Shown piece by piece: positions 28,448 through 38,302 of a DNA stretch of 53,456 nucleotides. Each line of letters begins with the position of its first letter. Position 1 is the stretch's first letter. The notes beneath the pieces are model-generated. The model made no database searches. It saw nothing but the letters and a program-made list of their open reading frames with translations, and had not been told where the DNA came from. The translations under genes and the position numbers were made by a program. The DNA is from an uncultured Clostridia bacterium (lineage in GTDB: Bacteria; Bacillota; Clostridia; UBA1381): positions 1-53,456 of the forward strand of contig CANQQS010000003.1 in assembly GCA_947626045.1 (NCBI GenBank), written 5' to 3'.

Positions 28448-28864
28448 ATGGCGTATACGAGCGAAACATATTTAACGGTGCGCTACGCGGAAACGGACAT
28501 GATGGGAATAGTGCATCACTCCCGCTACTATCCGTGGTTCGAGTTGGCGCGCACGGACTATATAAAAAAGACGGGCGAAACGTACAGCGATATGGAGAAA
28601 AAGGGCGTGCAGATGCCGCTCACCGAAACGGGCGCGAAATACATTTTCGGACTTAAGTACGAGGATGAAGTTTTGGTAAAGTGCCGTATGACGAAGCTGA
28701 CGGTCGCGCGGTGCGAGTTTGAATACGAGGTATACAAGCTGCCGGAGATGAAGCTCGCGACTACGGGCAGAACGGCGCACGGCTTTGTGAACGAGAGCTT
28801 CGCGCCGATAAATCTGAAAAAGGCGCAGCCCGAGCTGTGGGAAAAGCTGCAGGCTCTTATGTGA
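28448..28864 (+). CDS. Acyl-CoA thioesterase (YbgC/FcbC-like hotdog)
   Basis: TYLTVRYAETDMMGIVHHSRYYPWFELARTDYI. Confidence 0.9.
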   Translation: MAYTSETYLTVRYAETDMMGIVHHSRYYPWFELARTDYIKKTGETYSDMEKKGVQMPLTETGAKYIFGLKYEDEVLVKCRMTKLTVARCEFEYEVYKLPEMKLATTGRTAHGFVNESFAPINLKKAQPELWEKLQALM

Positions 28865-28873
28865 GGTGATTGT

Positions 28874-29830
28874 ATGAAGATAGTAATACTCGACGCGAAA
28901 ACGCTCGGCGACGACATCGAATTTTCCGCGATAGAGCGGCTCGGCGATCTCACGGTCTACAAAACGACTTCCGAGCTGCAGCTTGCCGACCGCATAAAGG
29001 ACGCGGAGGTAATAATTGTAAATAAGGTGAAGCTCAACAAGGAAAATCTGCCGCTTGCGCCGAAATTAAAGCTCATATGCGTGACGGCGACAGGCTTTGA
29101 CAACATAGACGTAAACTACTGCTGGCGTAAGCAGATAGGCGTGTGCAACATAAAAGGCTACTCCACCGACTCCGTCGCGCAGCTTACCGTTGCAATGGCG
29201 CTGTCGCTCGTGACGCGGCTCGGAGCGTTTGACAGGTACGTAAAGGACGGGCGCTATACCGAGAGCGGCGTTCAGAACCGCTTAAAGCCGTATTTCCACG
29301 AGATAAAGGGTATGACGTGGGGAATTATAGGCTTCGGCAACATCGGCGGCGAGGTGGCGCGTATAGCGCGAGGACTGGGCTGCAATGTGCTTGTAACGCC
29401 GCACAAGCCGCAGGGTAAGTATGACTTTTTTGTAAGTCTTGACGAGCTTCTGGAAAAATCGGACATAATCTCTCTGCATGTGCCGCTCACGAGTGAAACA
29501 GCGAATATGATAAGCCGCGAGCGTATCGCAAAAATGAAGGACGGCGCGGTGCTTATAAACGTGTCGCGCGGCGCGGTGTGTGACGAGGCGGCTCTTACGG
29601 ACGCGGTAAAGGACGGAAAGATAGGCGGTCTCGGCATAGACGTGTACTCAAAGGAGCCGCTCGACACATTAAGCCCCTATAACCGCATACTGAACGAAAA
29701 AAATGTGATATTCACGCCGCACATGGCGTGGGGTGCGAATGAGTCGCGCGTAAGGTGCATAGACGAGGTGGCGAAGAACATAGAGACGTTCATAATGGGC
29801 GGCGAAAGAAACCGCGTTGACTTAAAATAG
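28874..29830 (+). CDS. D-isomer-specific 2-hydroxyacid dehydrogenase
   Basis: WGIIGFGNIGGEVARIARGLG, LHVPLTSETANMI, GAVLINVSRGAVCDEAAL, TPHMAWG. Confidence 0.93.
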   Translation: MKIVILDAKTLGDDIEFSAIERLGDLTVYKTTSELQLADRIKDAEVIIVNKVKLNKENLPLAPKLKLICVTATGFDNIDVNYCWRKQIGVCNIKGYSTDSVAQLTVAMALSLVTRLGAFDRYVKDGRYTESGVQNRLKPYFHEIKGMTWGIIGFGNIGGEVARIARGLGCNVLVTPHKPQGKYDFFVSLDELLEKSDIISLHVPLTSETANMISRERIAKMKDGAVLINVSRGAVCDEAALTDAVKDGKIGGLGIDVYSKEPLDTLSPYNRILNEKNVIFTPHMAWGANESRVRCIDEVAKNIETFIMGGERNRVDLK

Positions 29831-29891
29831 GGGACACTAAAATAAAAGAATGGGGACACTAAAGTTTTAGTGTCCCCATTTTAGTGTCCCC
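29830..29891. repeat. Dispersed palindromic repeat, copy B (four half-sites, nested palindrome)
   Basis: GGGGACACTAAAAT 29830-29843; GGGGACACTAAAGTTTTAGTGTCCCC 29852-29877; ATTTTAGTGTCCCC 29878-29891. Confidence 0.9.
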
Positions 29892-29896
29892 ATATT

Positions 29897-30505
29897 TTAT
29901 TTAAGCTCCGTCAGAGTTATATCCTCCGACACTTGCACCTTTTCACCCTTCGAGAGGTCGAAGGTGTAGGTGTGGTCGTACGACACGGTGAGGTTCTGCG
30001 ATATGCGCGCCCTGCCTGAAGAATTTAAAACGGTAAGCTGACCGCTCCCCTCCGCAATATACCTGCCTGCCGACAGCTTGTCAGGACACGAGTAGCTTTC
30101 ATTCCCACTGAGCGCGTATTTCCTGCCTTTTTCAACCTTGCTTATCGCGCCTGATTCTTTTAACTCGCTTTTTTTCGCTTCTATATCCGCATCGAGACGG
30201 TCTATTCTGCTTTGTAATTCGGTAATTTCCTCGGAAAGACTGTCGTTCGTTTCCTTGTATTCCATGTAGGAATTGTTTACCGTGTCGCGCTCGTTAAGCT
30301 CCGCGTCAACCTCGCTTATACGCTCCTTTATTTTTTTCGAGTCGGCGGCGACCGTTTCCGCGCTTTCCTCAATGTCGCTGATTTCCGTGACGAGCAGTAC
30401 TCTTGCGTTGTTTTTTGCGCTTATGTCGTAAGATACGATTCCCGCCGTCGACGCCGCGGCTACGGTAAATACGGAGAGCAGCGCGACGAATACTTTTTTC
30501 TTCAT
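29897..30505 (-). CDS. Secreted/anchored coiled-coil protein with C-terminal beta domain
   Basis: MKKKVFVALLSVFTVAAASTAGIVS signal/TM; long coiled coil; C-terminal KLSAGRYIAEGSGQLTVLNSSG; RBS ggaggtgg. Confidence 0.7.
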   Translation of the reverse strand: MKKKVFVALLSVFTVAAASTAGIVSYDISAKNNARVLLVTEISDIEESAETVAADSKKIKERISEVDAELNERDTVNNSYMEYKETNDSLSEEITELQSRIDRLDADIEAKKSELKESGAISKVEKGRKYALSGNESYSCPDKLSAGRYIAEGSGQLTVLNSSGRARISQNLTVSYDHTYTFDLSKGEKVQVSEDITLTELK

Positions 30506-30521
30506 AATCTGTCCACCTCCG

Positions 30522-31346
30522 TTACATCGGACTGAATTTCGCGATACCGTCAATCTGTATGCGGTCGTCGTCCCGAAGCTCAAGCTCGCTTCCCTCGGCG
30601 TTGAGCAGCTTGTTTGTGATGGACTTGCCGCTGCGTGCCACAGCCACCGAGCCGCTGCCGGTCACAATATACTTCCCGGCGGGAACGTCCTTGCCCGCGG
30701 TATAATAGCCTGACGGCAGCGTTACAATCCTGTCGGACGAGTCTTCCGCGATGTCTGCAAGCGAGTCATACTCCCTTTGCTTGGATTCGGCTTCTTTCGC
30801 GAGCCTGTCCCTCGTCTTTTCAAGCTCCTCGTTGTTTTTTCCTATTTTATCGAGTCCATCGCTTGCGGCGTGAAATTCCTCAAGCTCTTTGCTTTTATTT
30901 TCCAAATCCGCGCTCAGCTGCCGATTTTCGGCGAACGCGTCATTGTATTTCTTTGACGCGGAAAGGTATGTTTCGTCACTTTTGCGGAGCGCGTCAAGAC
31001 CGTGCTGAGCCGCACTGTCACCTTTCGGGACAAAATACGCAGCCGCCGCGACCGCGATTATTACCGCCGCGCTTACCGCGGCGGATATTATAACGAATTT
31101 CGGCGGAATCTTTGACTGCGGCTTATCGGTTTCCTCGGTATCATCAATTTTCTCGGCTTCATCGGTTGTGTCTGCTGTATCCGTTATATCCGTATACGAT
31201 AATTCCAACAATGCTTGCTCTTCCGTATCATCGTCGATATTATCGTTTTCCAAATCGTCTGTCGCCGCTTCCTCCGTTTCGGGAACTGGTTCGTCGCCGT
31301 CGGTGATTATTATGATATTGTCCTTCTCTCTCTCCAAAAGGAACAC
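30522..31346 (-). CDS. Membrane-anchored coiled-coil protein, paralogue of 29897-30505
   Basis: Acidic N-terminus, TM FVIISAAVSAAVIIAVAAAAYFV, coiled coil, PSGYYTAGKDVPAGKYIVTGSGSVAV. Confidence 0.7.
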   Translation of the reverse strand: MFLLEREKDNIIIITDGDEPVPETEEAATDDLENDNIDDDTEEQALLELSYTDITDTADTTDEAEKIDDTEETDKPQSKIPPKFVIISAAVSAAVIIAVAAAAYFVPKGDSAAQHGLDALRKSDETYLSASKKYNDAFAENRQLSADLENKSKELEEFHAASDGLDKIGKNNEELEKTRDRLAKEAESKQREYDSLADIAEDSSDRIVTLPSGYYTAGKDVPAGKYIVTGSGSVAVARSGKSITNKLLNAEGSELELRDDDRIQIDGIAKFSPM

Positions 31347-31355
31347 CCCTTATTA

Positions 31356-32237
31356 TCAGTTCATTATACTCGTAAGATACACGTCGCGGAACTGCATTGA
31401 AAAGCTGTCCGCGCTTTTTTTCGCTTTGGCGTAGTCGTCGAATATTCCCAGCACCGTCGGACCGCTGCCGCTCATTACTGCGCCAAGTGCGCCGTTCATA
31501 ATCATTTTCTTTTTTATGCCGCCCACAACGGGGTGGAGCTTAACCGTGACGCTTTCCATAACGTTGCACAGCTTTGACGCAACGTCCTTGACGCTGCCCG
31601 ACTTTATCGCGCGTATCATGCCGTCGGTGTCGGGGCGTGTCATATTTTCCGCGCTGTCAATCTGCTCATACACCGCCGCCGTCGAGACGCTTATCGGCGG
31701 CTTTACGAGAAGTATGTGCGTTTTCGGGGCAGGAGGGAGCGGCGTTAAAATTTCGCCTATACCCTCCGCAAGCTGCGTGCCGCCGGTAAAGCAGTACGCC
31801 ACATCCGCGCCGAGCGACGCACCCGCGCGTATAAGCTCCTCATCGCTTAACGGACAGCCGTAGAGCATGTTGAGAGCGCAAAGCACCGCGGCGCAGTTGC
31901 CGCTGCCGCCCGCGAGACCGGCCGCCACGGGGATATTCTTATGTATTATGATTTTCGCGCCGCCGCGTATAGAGGTGAGCGAATAAAAAAGCTCAGCCGC
32001 TTTGTACGCAATGTTTTTGTTGTTTACCGGCAAATATTTGAGATTGGTCGAAAGCGTGATACCGCCGTCGGTTCTGTCGATTATGAGCAAATCGAACAGC
32101 GAGACCGTCTGCATAATCATCTTTATGTCGTGGTAGCCGTCCGCGCGCCTTGAAAGAACGTCAAGCGTAAGATTGACCTTCGCGTACGACCTTGCTATGG
32201 CGCGTCTGCCGGTTATTACTATATCGTCCGAAAGCAT
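31356..32237 (-). CDS. ispE: 4-(cytidine 5'-diphospho)-2-C-methyl-D-erythritol kinase
   Basis: SYAKVNLTLDVLSRRADGYHDI, IPVAAGLAGGSGNCAAVL, GAVMSGSGPTVLGIF. Confidence 0.95.
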   Translation of the reverse strand: MLSDDIVITGRRAIARSYAKVNLTLDVLSRRADGYHDIKMIMQTVSLFDLLIIDRTDGGITLSTNLKYLPVNNKNIAYKAAELFYSLTSIRGGAKIIIHKNIPVAAGLAGGSGNCAAVLCALNMLYGCPLSDEELIRAGASLGADVAYCFTGGTQLAEGIGEILTPLPPAPKTHILLVKPPISVSTAAVYEQIDSAENMTRPDTDGMIRAIKSGSVKDVASKLCNVMESVTVKLHPVVGGIKKKMIMNGALGAVMSGSGPTVLGIFDDYAKAKKSADSFSMQFRDVYLTSIMN

Positions 32238-32250
32238 GTTTTAGCCTCCT

Positions 32251-33051
32251 TTACAATACACTGTGCGACTCGTCCGCGACGCGGCGTATCACCTCGTCCG
32301 TTATATTATCCTCACATTCGCTCTTTTTGAGATACGCGAGATACTCTATATTTCCCTCGGGCCCCTTTACGGGCGAAAACGAAAGTCCGGCGGCGTGAAG
32401 TCCGATGCTGCGCGCAAAATCAAGCACGTTTTTTATGACCTCGCAATGCACTTTAATGTCCCTCACAACGCCCTTTTTGCCGACCTGTTCGCGTCCGGCT
32501 TCAAACTGCGGCTTTATGAGCGCAACTATTTCACCGTCGTCCGCGAGCAGATTTTTAGCCACCGGCAACACGAGCCGCAGCGATATAAACGAAACGTCGA
32601 TCGACGCGAAATCTATCTTTTCGCCGATGTCCTCGGGTGTGACGTAGCGTATGTTTGTGCGCTCCATGTTTACAACGCGCTCGTCCGAGCGCAGCTTCCA
32701 CGCGAACTGTCCGTAACCCACGTCGACTGCGAACACCTTTTTAGCGCCGTTCTGGAGCATACAGTCGGTAAAGCCGCCGGTTGACGCGCCTATGTCCATC
32801 GTCACCCTGCCTTCGAGCGACACGGGGAACACATTAAGAGCCTTTTCGAGCTTCAGTCCGCCTCGGCTCACGTATTTGAGCGTTTCGCCGCGAACCTCGG
32901 GCGTGACGCTTTCGTCCACTTGCTGACCCGCCTTGTCGCACTTTTGGTTGTCTATATAAACCTGTCCTGCCATTATGAGCGCCTTCGCGCGCTCGCGGCT
33001 CTGCGCCAGACCCTTGTCCACAAGGAGCGCGTCAAGCCTTACCTTAGCCAT
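32251..33051 (-). CDS. tlyA: TlyA family rRNA 2'-O-methyltransferase
   Basis: S4 domain RLDALLVDKGLAQSRERAKALIMAGQVY; VTMDIGASTGGFTDCMLQNGAKKVFAVDVGYGQ. Confidence 0.94.
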   Translation of the reverse strand: MAKVRLDALLVDKGLAQSRERAKALIMAGQVYIDNQKCDKAGQQVDESVTPEVRGETLKYVSRGGLKLEKALNVFPVSLEGRVTMDIGASTGGFTDCMLQNGAKKVFAVDVGYGQFAWKLRSDERVVNMERTNIRYVTPEDIGEKIDFASIDVSFISLRLVLPVAKNLLADDGEIVALIKPQFEAGREQVGKKGVVRDIKVHCEVIKNVLDFARSIGLHAAGLSFSPVKGPEGNIEYLAYLKKSECEDNITDEVIRRVADESHSVL

Positions 33052-34909
33052 TATTATTTTCCTCTCGCATTGATTTATTCATGTATTCGGCTATCGCCGC
33101 CGCGTCACAGCCGCAGTACACGTCAAGCTCGTCAACCGTGCCGTGCGGTATCGGACTGTCGGGGAACGCGAATATCTTTAATTTGCATTTTATGCCGCGC
33201 TCCGCGATAAGCGACGCAATCATACTACCCATACCGCCGATTTTCACGTTGTCCTCAATCGTTATCACATGCCTTGTCTTGACAGCCGCCGCGATAACAG
33301 CTTCCGTGTCGAGCGGCTTTATCGTCGGCATAGCGAGTATTTCGGCAGACATTCCCGCAAGCGCGGCGGCTTCCTCCGCGCGTTTTACCATTCTGCCGGT
33401 CGCGATTATTGTCACGTCCGTACCCTCTTGTATAAGCTGCGCCTTGCCGAGCGTGAACGTGCGCGGCACTTTTTCGGCTTCGCATCCGCCGCGCGGATAA
33501 CGTATCGCGATAGGCGCGTTGAAGCGGTTAATTGCGAAGTCGAGCATTTCCTCAAGCTGATCAAGCGTCGCGGGTGACAGGAGCGTCATATTCGGCATAT
33601 GTGTAAGGTACGAAATATCGTAAACGCCCTGGTGCGTCTCACCGTCCGCGCCGACTATGCCTGCGCGGTCAATGGGGAACACGACGTGCAGATTCTGCAG
33701 ACACACGTCGTGCAGCGTCTGGTCGTACGCGCGCTGTAAAAATGACGAATACAGCGGTATCACAGGAATGTACCCCGCCGACGCAAGACCTGCCGACAGC
33801 GTTACACCGTGCTGCTCGGCTATGCCCACGTCGAAAAAGCGGTTTTTGTTTTTCTTCACAAATTCGTCAAGACCGGTGCCGTTGGGCATCGCGCCGGTGA
33901 TAGCGACAACCTTCGGATTTTTCTCGGCTATGCGCACCATCGCCGCGCCGAAGCGGTCGCTGTACGTTTCGCCCGACTTTGCCGTTTCGCCCGTCTCCTT
34001 GTCGAACGGCGATATGCCGTGGAACTTCTGCGGATTGCTTTCCGCCGGAGCGTAGCCCTTGCCCTTTTTCGTCTGAACGTGTATGAATACGGGCTTTTTC
34101 TCGCTTTTCACGTAGTCGAAGCAGCTTATGAGCGCCTCTATATCGTGACCGTCAACGGGCCCCATATACGTGAAGCCCAAATCGTCAAACATCGTCGTCG
34201 GTATTACAAGGCGGCGGAAAAACCGTTTTACCTTCTTTATGACCGTCGCTATGCCTTTGCCGACGAGCGGAATTTTGTTCAGTATGTTTTCAACGACGAC
34301 CTTTGACCGGAAGTACGCCGGCGACATACGCAGCTTGCGAAGGTGCGTCGATACCGCGCCGACGTTTCGGGATATGGACATGGCATTGTCGTTTAATATT
34401 AGTATCAGAGGCGTGCGCGAGTGACCGGCGTCGTTCATTGCCTCGTACATCATGCCGCCCGTGAGCGCGCCGTCGCCGAACACGGCAATTACGTTGTAAT
34501 CGTCGCCGTCAAGGTCGCGCGCACGCGCTATGCCGAGAGCCGCGCTTATCGAGGTTGAACTGTGACCGGTATTAAACGCGTCGCAGCCGCTTTCCGCACG
34601 CTTCGGAAAACCAGACAGACCGCCGAATTGGCGGAGCGTGCCGAACTTATCCTTCCTGCCCGTAAGAATCTTGTGAACGTACGACTGATGCCCCACATCG
34701 AATATTATTTTATCCTTGGGAACGTCAAAAACAGTGTGAAGAGCGACGGTAAGCTCCACAACGCCGAGATTCGACGCGAGGTGACCGCCTGTTTTTGACA
34801 CACTGCCAATGAGGAATTCCCGAATTTCGGCGCACAGCGCGTTAAGCTCGGGAATTGTAAGCTTTTTTAAGTTGTCGGGCGATTGAATTTTGTCTGATAA
34901 CTTGTCCAT
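33044..34909 (-). CDS. dxs: 1-deoxy-D-xylulose-5-phosphate synthase
   Basis: TGGHLASNLGVVELTVALH, DVGHQSYVHKILTGR, GDGALTGGMMYEAMND, DVGIAEQHGVT. Confidence 0.97.
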   Translation of the reverse strand: MDKLSDKIQSPDNLKKLTIPELNALCAEIREFLIGSVSKTGGHLASNLGVVELTVALHTVFDVPKDKIIFDVGHQSYVHKILTGRKDKFGTLRQFGGLSGFPKRAESGCDAFNTGHSSTSISAALGIARARDLDGDDYNVIAVFGDGALTGGMMYEAMNDAGHSRTPLILILNDNAMSISRNVGAVSTHLRKLRMSPAYFRSKVVVENILNKIPLVGKGIATVIKKVKRFFRRLVIPTTMFDDLGFTYMGPVDGHDIEALISCFDYVKSEKKPVFIHVQTKKGKGYAPAESNPQKFHGISPFDKETGETAKSGETYSDRFGAAMVRIAEKNPKVVAITGAMPNGTGLDEFVKKNKNRFFDVGIAEQHGVTLSAGLASAGYIPVIPLYSSFLQRAYDQTLHDVCLQNLHVVFPIDRAGIVGADGETHQGVYDISYLTHMPNMTLLSPATLDQLEEMLDFAINRFNAPIAIRYPRGGCEAEKVPRTFTLGKAQLIQEGTDVTIIATGRMVKRAEEAAALAGMSAEILAMPTIKPLDTEAVIAAAVKTRHVITIEDNVKIGGMGSMIASLIAERGIKCKLKIFAFPDSPIPHGTVDELDVYCGCDAAAIAEYMNKSMREENNNG

Positions 34910-34912
34910 AGT

Positions 34913-35503
34913 TTATTTTCTTAGGAAATGCCTGCAAAAGTACATTATTTTTCCGACGGCGAACACTATCGAATTGCCGTTCTGCATGGAAATGCCCTTT
35001 GACATGGCTTTTCCGCCTATCGTGAGAGCGCCGACGATACCGGTAAGGATAAGGCTCGGAAGTATTCCGGTGAGCTTAAACACGCTTATAAGCTCGCTTA
35101 CGATAAGCGTTGTCGTCGCGCCGGAAATAATACCCGCGATGTCGCCTATTACGTCGCAGCACATGTTCGCGAGCTGCGGCGCGTGGCGTATTACCGAAAT
35201 GCTTTCCTTCGCGCCCTTGACCTTCCTTGCCGCGAGCGAGTGAAACGGGTGTTCCTCGGCGTTCTGAACCGCCGTGCCTATCATGTCGAAAAATATGTTT
35301 ACCGCGATTATGACAAACAGCAGTACAAAAGCGAAAAACAGCGTCAGCGACTGCATGAGTACGGACGTTATAAAGCTGAAGAACACCGAAAGCACGAATG
35401 ACAGTATAAGCACCGTCACCGTCCATTTATGCGACACGGCCACGTTTATTTTCGGCTGCGGCACGGTGTATTTTTTCCGTTTCGGTATGTCGGACTTGTC
35501 CAA
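34913..35503 (-). CDS. oapA: OLE-associated membrane protein OapA (candidate)
   Basis: 196 aa, about 4 TM; IIAVNIFFDMIGTAVQNAEEHPFHSLAARKVKGAKESISVIRHAPQLANMCCDVIGDIAGIISGA (CNNM/DUF21-like FDMIGTA..A motif); lies immediately downstream of the large ncRNA and upstream of dxs. Confidence 0.8.
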   Translation of the reverse strand: MDKSDIPKRKKYTVPQPKINVAVSHKWTVTVLILSFVLSVFFSFITSVLMQSLTLFFAFVLLFVIIAVNIFFDMIGTAVQNAEEHPFHSLAARKVKGAKESISVIRHAPQLANMCCDVIGDIAGIISGATTTLIVSELISVFKLTGILPSLILTGIVGALTIGGKAMSKGISMQNGNSIVFAVGKIMYFCRHFLRK

Positions 35504-35525
35504 TTTGTTTTCTCTCCTTTATATT

Positions 35526-35544
35526 AAAGCCGCACCCTGCGGCA
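35526..35544 (-). terminator. Hairpin GCCGCA-ggg-TGCGGC-TTTAAT between ncRNA and oapA
   Basis: minus strand gccgcagggtgcggctttaat; perfect 6-bp GC stem, weak T tail, abuts oapA RBS (aaaggagag). Confidence 0.5.
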
Positions 35545-35559
35545 TCGGTAACATAATAA

Positions 35560-36206
35560 AAATAGGGTAGTGAACGGAGTAAAGTTTGCGGCTTAGGTCC
35601 GGCAGGTTTTCCCGTCGGTCAACTCCCTCGTCGCCGTGGAAGCGGTTTCCCATTAAAGACCGACACCTATACGCCTTTCGGCGTACCGAGTAGCCGGATC
35701 GCCACTGAGTCCGCACTGCAATCCTCCGTTCACCCTTTTACGACAGCCTAGAGGTTTTCCCATACAGCCAGAGCCTTCCGTATCCTCTTTTGCAGAACAT
35801 GGTTTCAGCGCGCGATTCCCCTTGTGCCCGATTGGCGCCATAATAGGCGAAAGGTTCTGTTCGCGCATCCGCCACGTCCACTCAAGGCTGGCTACGCTGC
35901 CCACAGCCCTTGCGCGGTCTCCTTATGGGAGATACGCGCTACTAACCGCAAAACAGGTTTTCCCCTGAGCCGTAACAGCTTACTCCCTTAGGGGGAATGG
36001 GCTGCCACAGTCACAGGCCTCCACGGAAAAGGGGGAGTGGTTACTATGCCGTTAGCAACCGCCCCTAAACCTTAACTCCCAGCATCCGCCCCGAACTGGG
36101 CGTTCAAAGCAAAACACCAGAAACTTCATCGATGTGCCATTTGGCGGATTTTTAGGCCCGCTTTCCGAAAAGCCGTACTGACTAGGATACTGCACCGCTA
36201 TTACAA
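35560..36206 (-). ncRNA. ole: OLE (ornate, large, extremophilic) RNA candidate
   Basis: About 640-nt non-coding, GC-structured region on minus strand with its own promoter. Many self-complementary helices, e.g. GTGAACGGAG(35733-35724)/CTCCGTTCAC(35579-35570), GTCGGTC(35664-35658)/GACCGAC(35620-35614), TACGCC-GAAA-GGCGTA(35685-35670), AAGGGCTG(35911-35904)/CAGCCTT(35890-35884), GGTTGCTA/TAGTAACC(36060-36039). Followed by an OapA-like gene, then dxs and tlyA. Confidence 0.85.
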
Positions 36207-36212
36207 TTAATT

Positions 36213-36241
36213 ATCTTATCATACTTAAAGCAAAAAGTCAA
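36213..36241 (-). promoter_or_regulatory. Sigma-A promoter of the large ncRNA (TTGACT-17-TAAGAT)
   Basis: minus strand TTGACT 36241-36236, 17 bp, TAAGAT 36218-36213; predicted TSS about 36206. Confidence 0.75.
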
Positions 36242-36282
36242 ATATACGCGCAAAAATAAAGAAGCGCGCGCCGTAATTTTCA

Positions 36283-36312
36283 TTGACATTGACCGCCAAA
36301 TATGATTTAATA
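36283..36312 (+). promoter_or_regulatory. Sigma-A promoter of prfA (TTGACA-17-TTTAAT)
   Basis: cattgacattgaccgccaaatatgatttaat; a second overlapping TTGACC hexamer is present. Confidence 0.6.
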
Positions 36313-36352
36313 TTATTATATAACGCAACAAGGTTCATAAAGGAGAAGGAAT

Positions 36353-37420
<1,068 letters not shown>

Positions 37421-37447
37421 ACGTATACGTAAATCAGGGGAAGGGGA

Positions 37448-38299
37448 ATGAAGATGCAGAAGTTTGACAATCTCAAAGGTAAAACCGTGGTTATAACGGG
37501 CGGCAGCGGCGTGCTGTGCAGCGCGTTTGCGTACGCTTATGCCAAACAGGGTATGAATGTCGCCGTTCTGGGGCGCACCATGTCAAAGCTCGAACCGGTG
37601 GCTGAAAAAATAACCGCGCTCGGCGGTAAAGGTCTCGCCGTATCGTGTGACGTCGTTGACGAGGAAAGCGTCAAAAAGGCGAAAAAGGCGGTAAACGACG
37701 TATTCGGCAAGGTCGATATTCTTGTGAACGGCGCCGGCGGCAACCACCCCCGCGGCAACACAGACAAGGAGCATTACGAGGACGGCGACATGGAAAATCC
37801 GAATGTCGTGTCGTTCTTCGATATTCCTAAGGAAAACTTTAATTTTGTGTTCGACCTGAACCTCGTCGGCACAATTATACCGTCGCAGGTATTCATTCCC
37901 GATATGCTCGGCAGGGAAGGGACGTGTGTTATAAACGTCGCGTCAATGGGCTCGTACCACCCGCTTACGAAGGTGAGCGCGTACAGCGCGGCAAAGGCGG
38001 CTGTCGTAAATCTGACGGAGTGGCTCGCAGTGCATTTTGCGCCGCAGAAGGTACGCGTAAATGCCATTGCGCCCGGCTGGTTTTTGACGACGCAGAATAA
38101 GACTTTACTTACAAATGAGGACGGCTCGCTAACGGAGCGCAGCAAAAAAGTGATCGCGCACACGCCTATGGATCGTTTCGGCGTTCCCGAGGATTTGCTC
38201 GGCACAATGCTGTTCCTCGCGGACAGCAGCCTGTCGGGATTTGTGACGGGTACGGTCATACCCGTTGACGGCGGACTTCACGCGTACCTCGGAGTGTAA
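37448..38299 (+). CDS. SDR-family oxidoreductase (D-mannonate oxidoreductase-like)
   Basis: KTVVITGGSGVLCSAFAYAYAKQG, LVNGAGGNHPRGNT, SAYSAAKAAVVNLTEWLAVHFA. Confidence 0.92.
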   Translation: MKMQKFDNLKGKTVVITGGSGVLCSAFAYAYAKQGMNVAVLGRTMSKLEPVAEKITALGGKGLAVSCDVVDEESVKKAKKAVNDVFGKVDILVNGAGGNHPRGNTDKEHYEDGDMENPNVVSFFDIPKENFNFVFDLNLVGTIIPSQVFIPDMLGREGTCVINVASMGSYHPLTKVSAYSAAKAAVVNLTEWLAVHFAPQKVRVNAIAPGWFLTTQNKTLLTNEDGSLTERSKKVIAHTPMDRFGVPEDLLGTMLFLADSSLSGFVTGTVIPVDGGLHAYLGV

Positions 38300-38302
38300 A
38301 AC

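Noticed and set aside
35653-35904. 83-aa ORF within the large RNA region
   Set aside because: No RBS or family signal; the region is explained by structured RNA
35560-36206. RNase P RNA, tmRNA or group II intron as alternative identity of the large RNA
   Set aside because: Lacks the RNase P GAGGAAAGUC/ACAGAA cores, the tmRNA acceptor/T-arm (GGTTCAAATCC..CCA) and a group II domain V; gene context fits OLE much better
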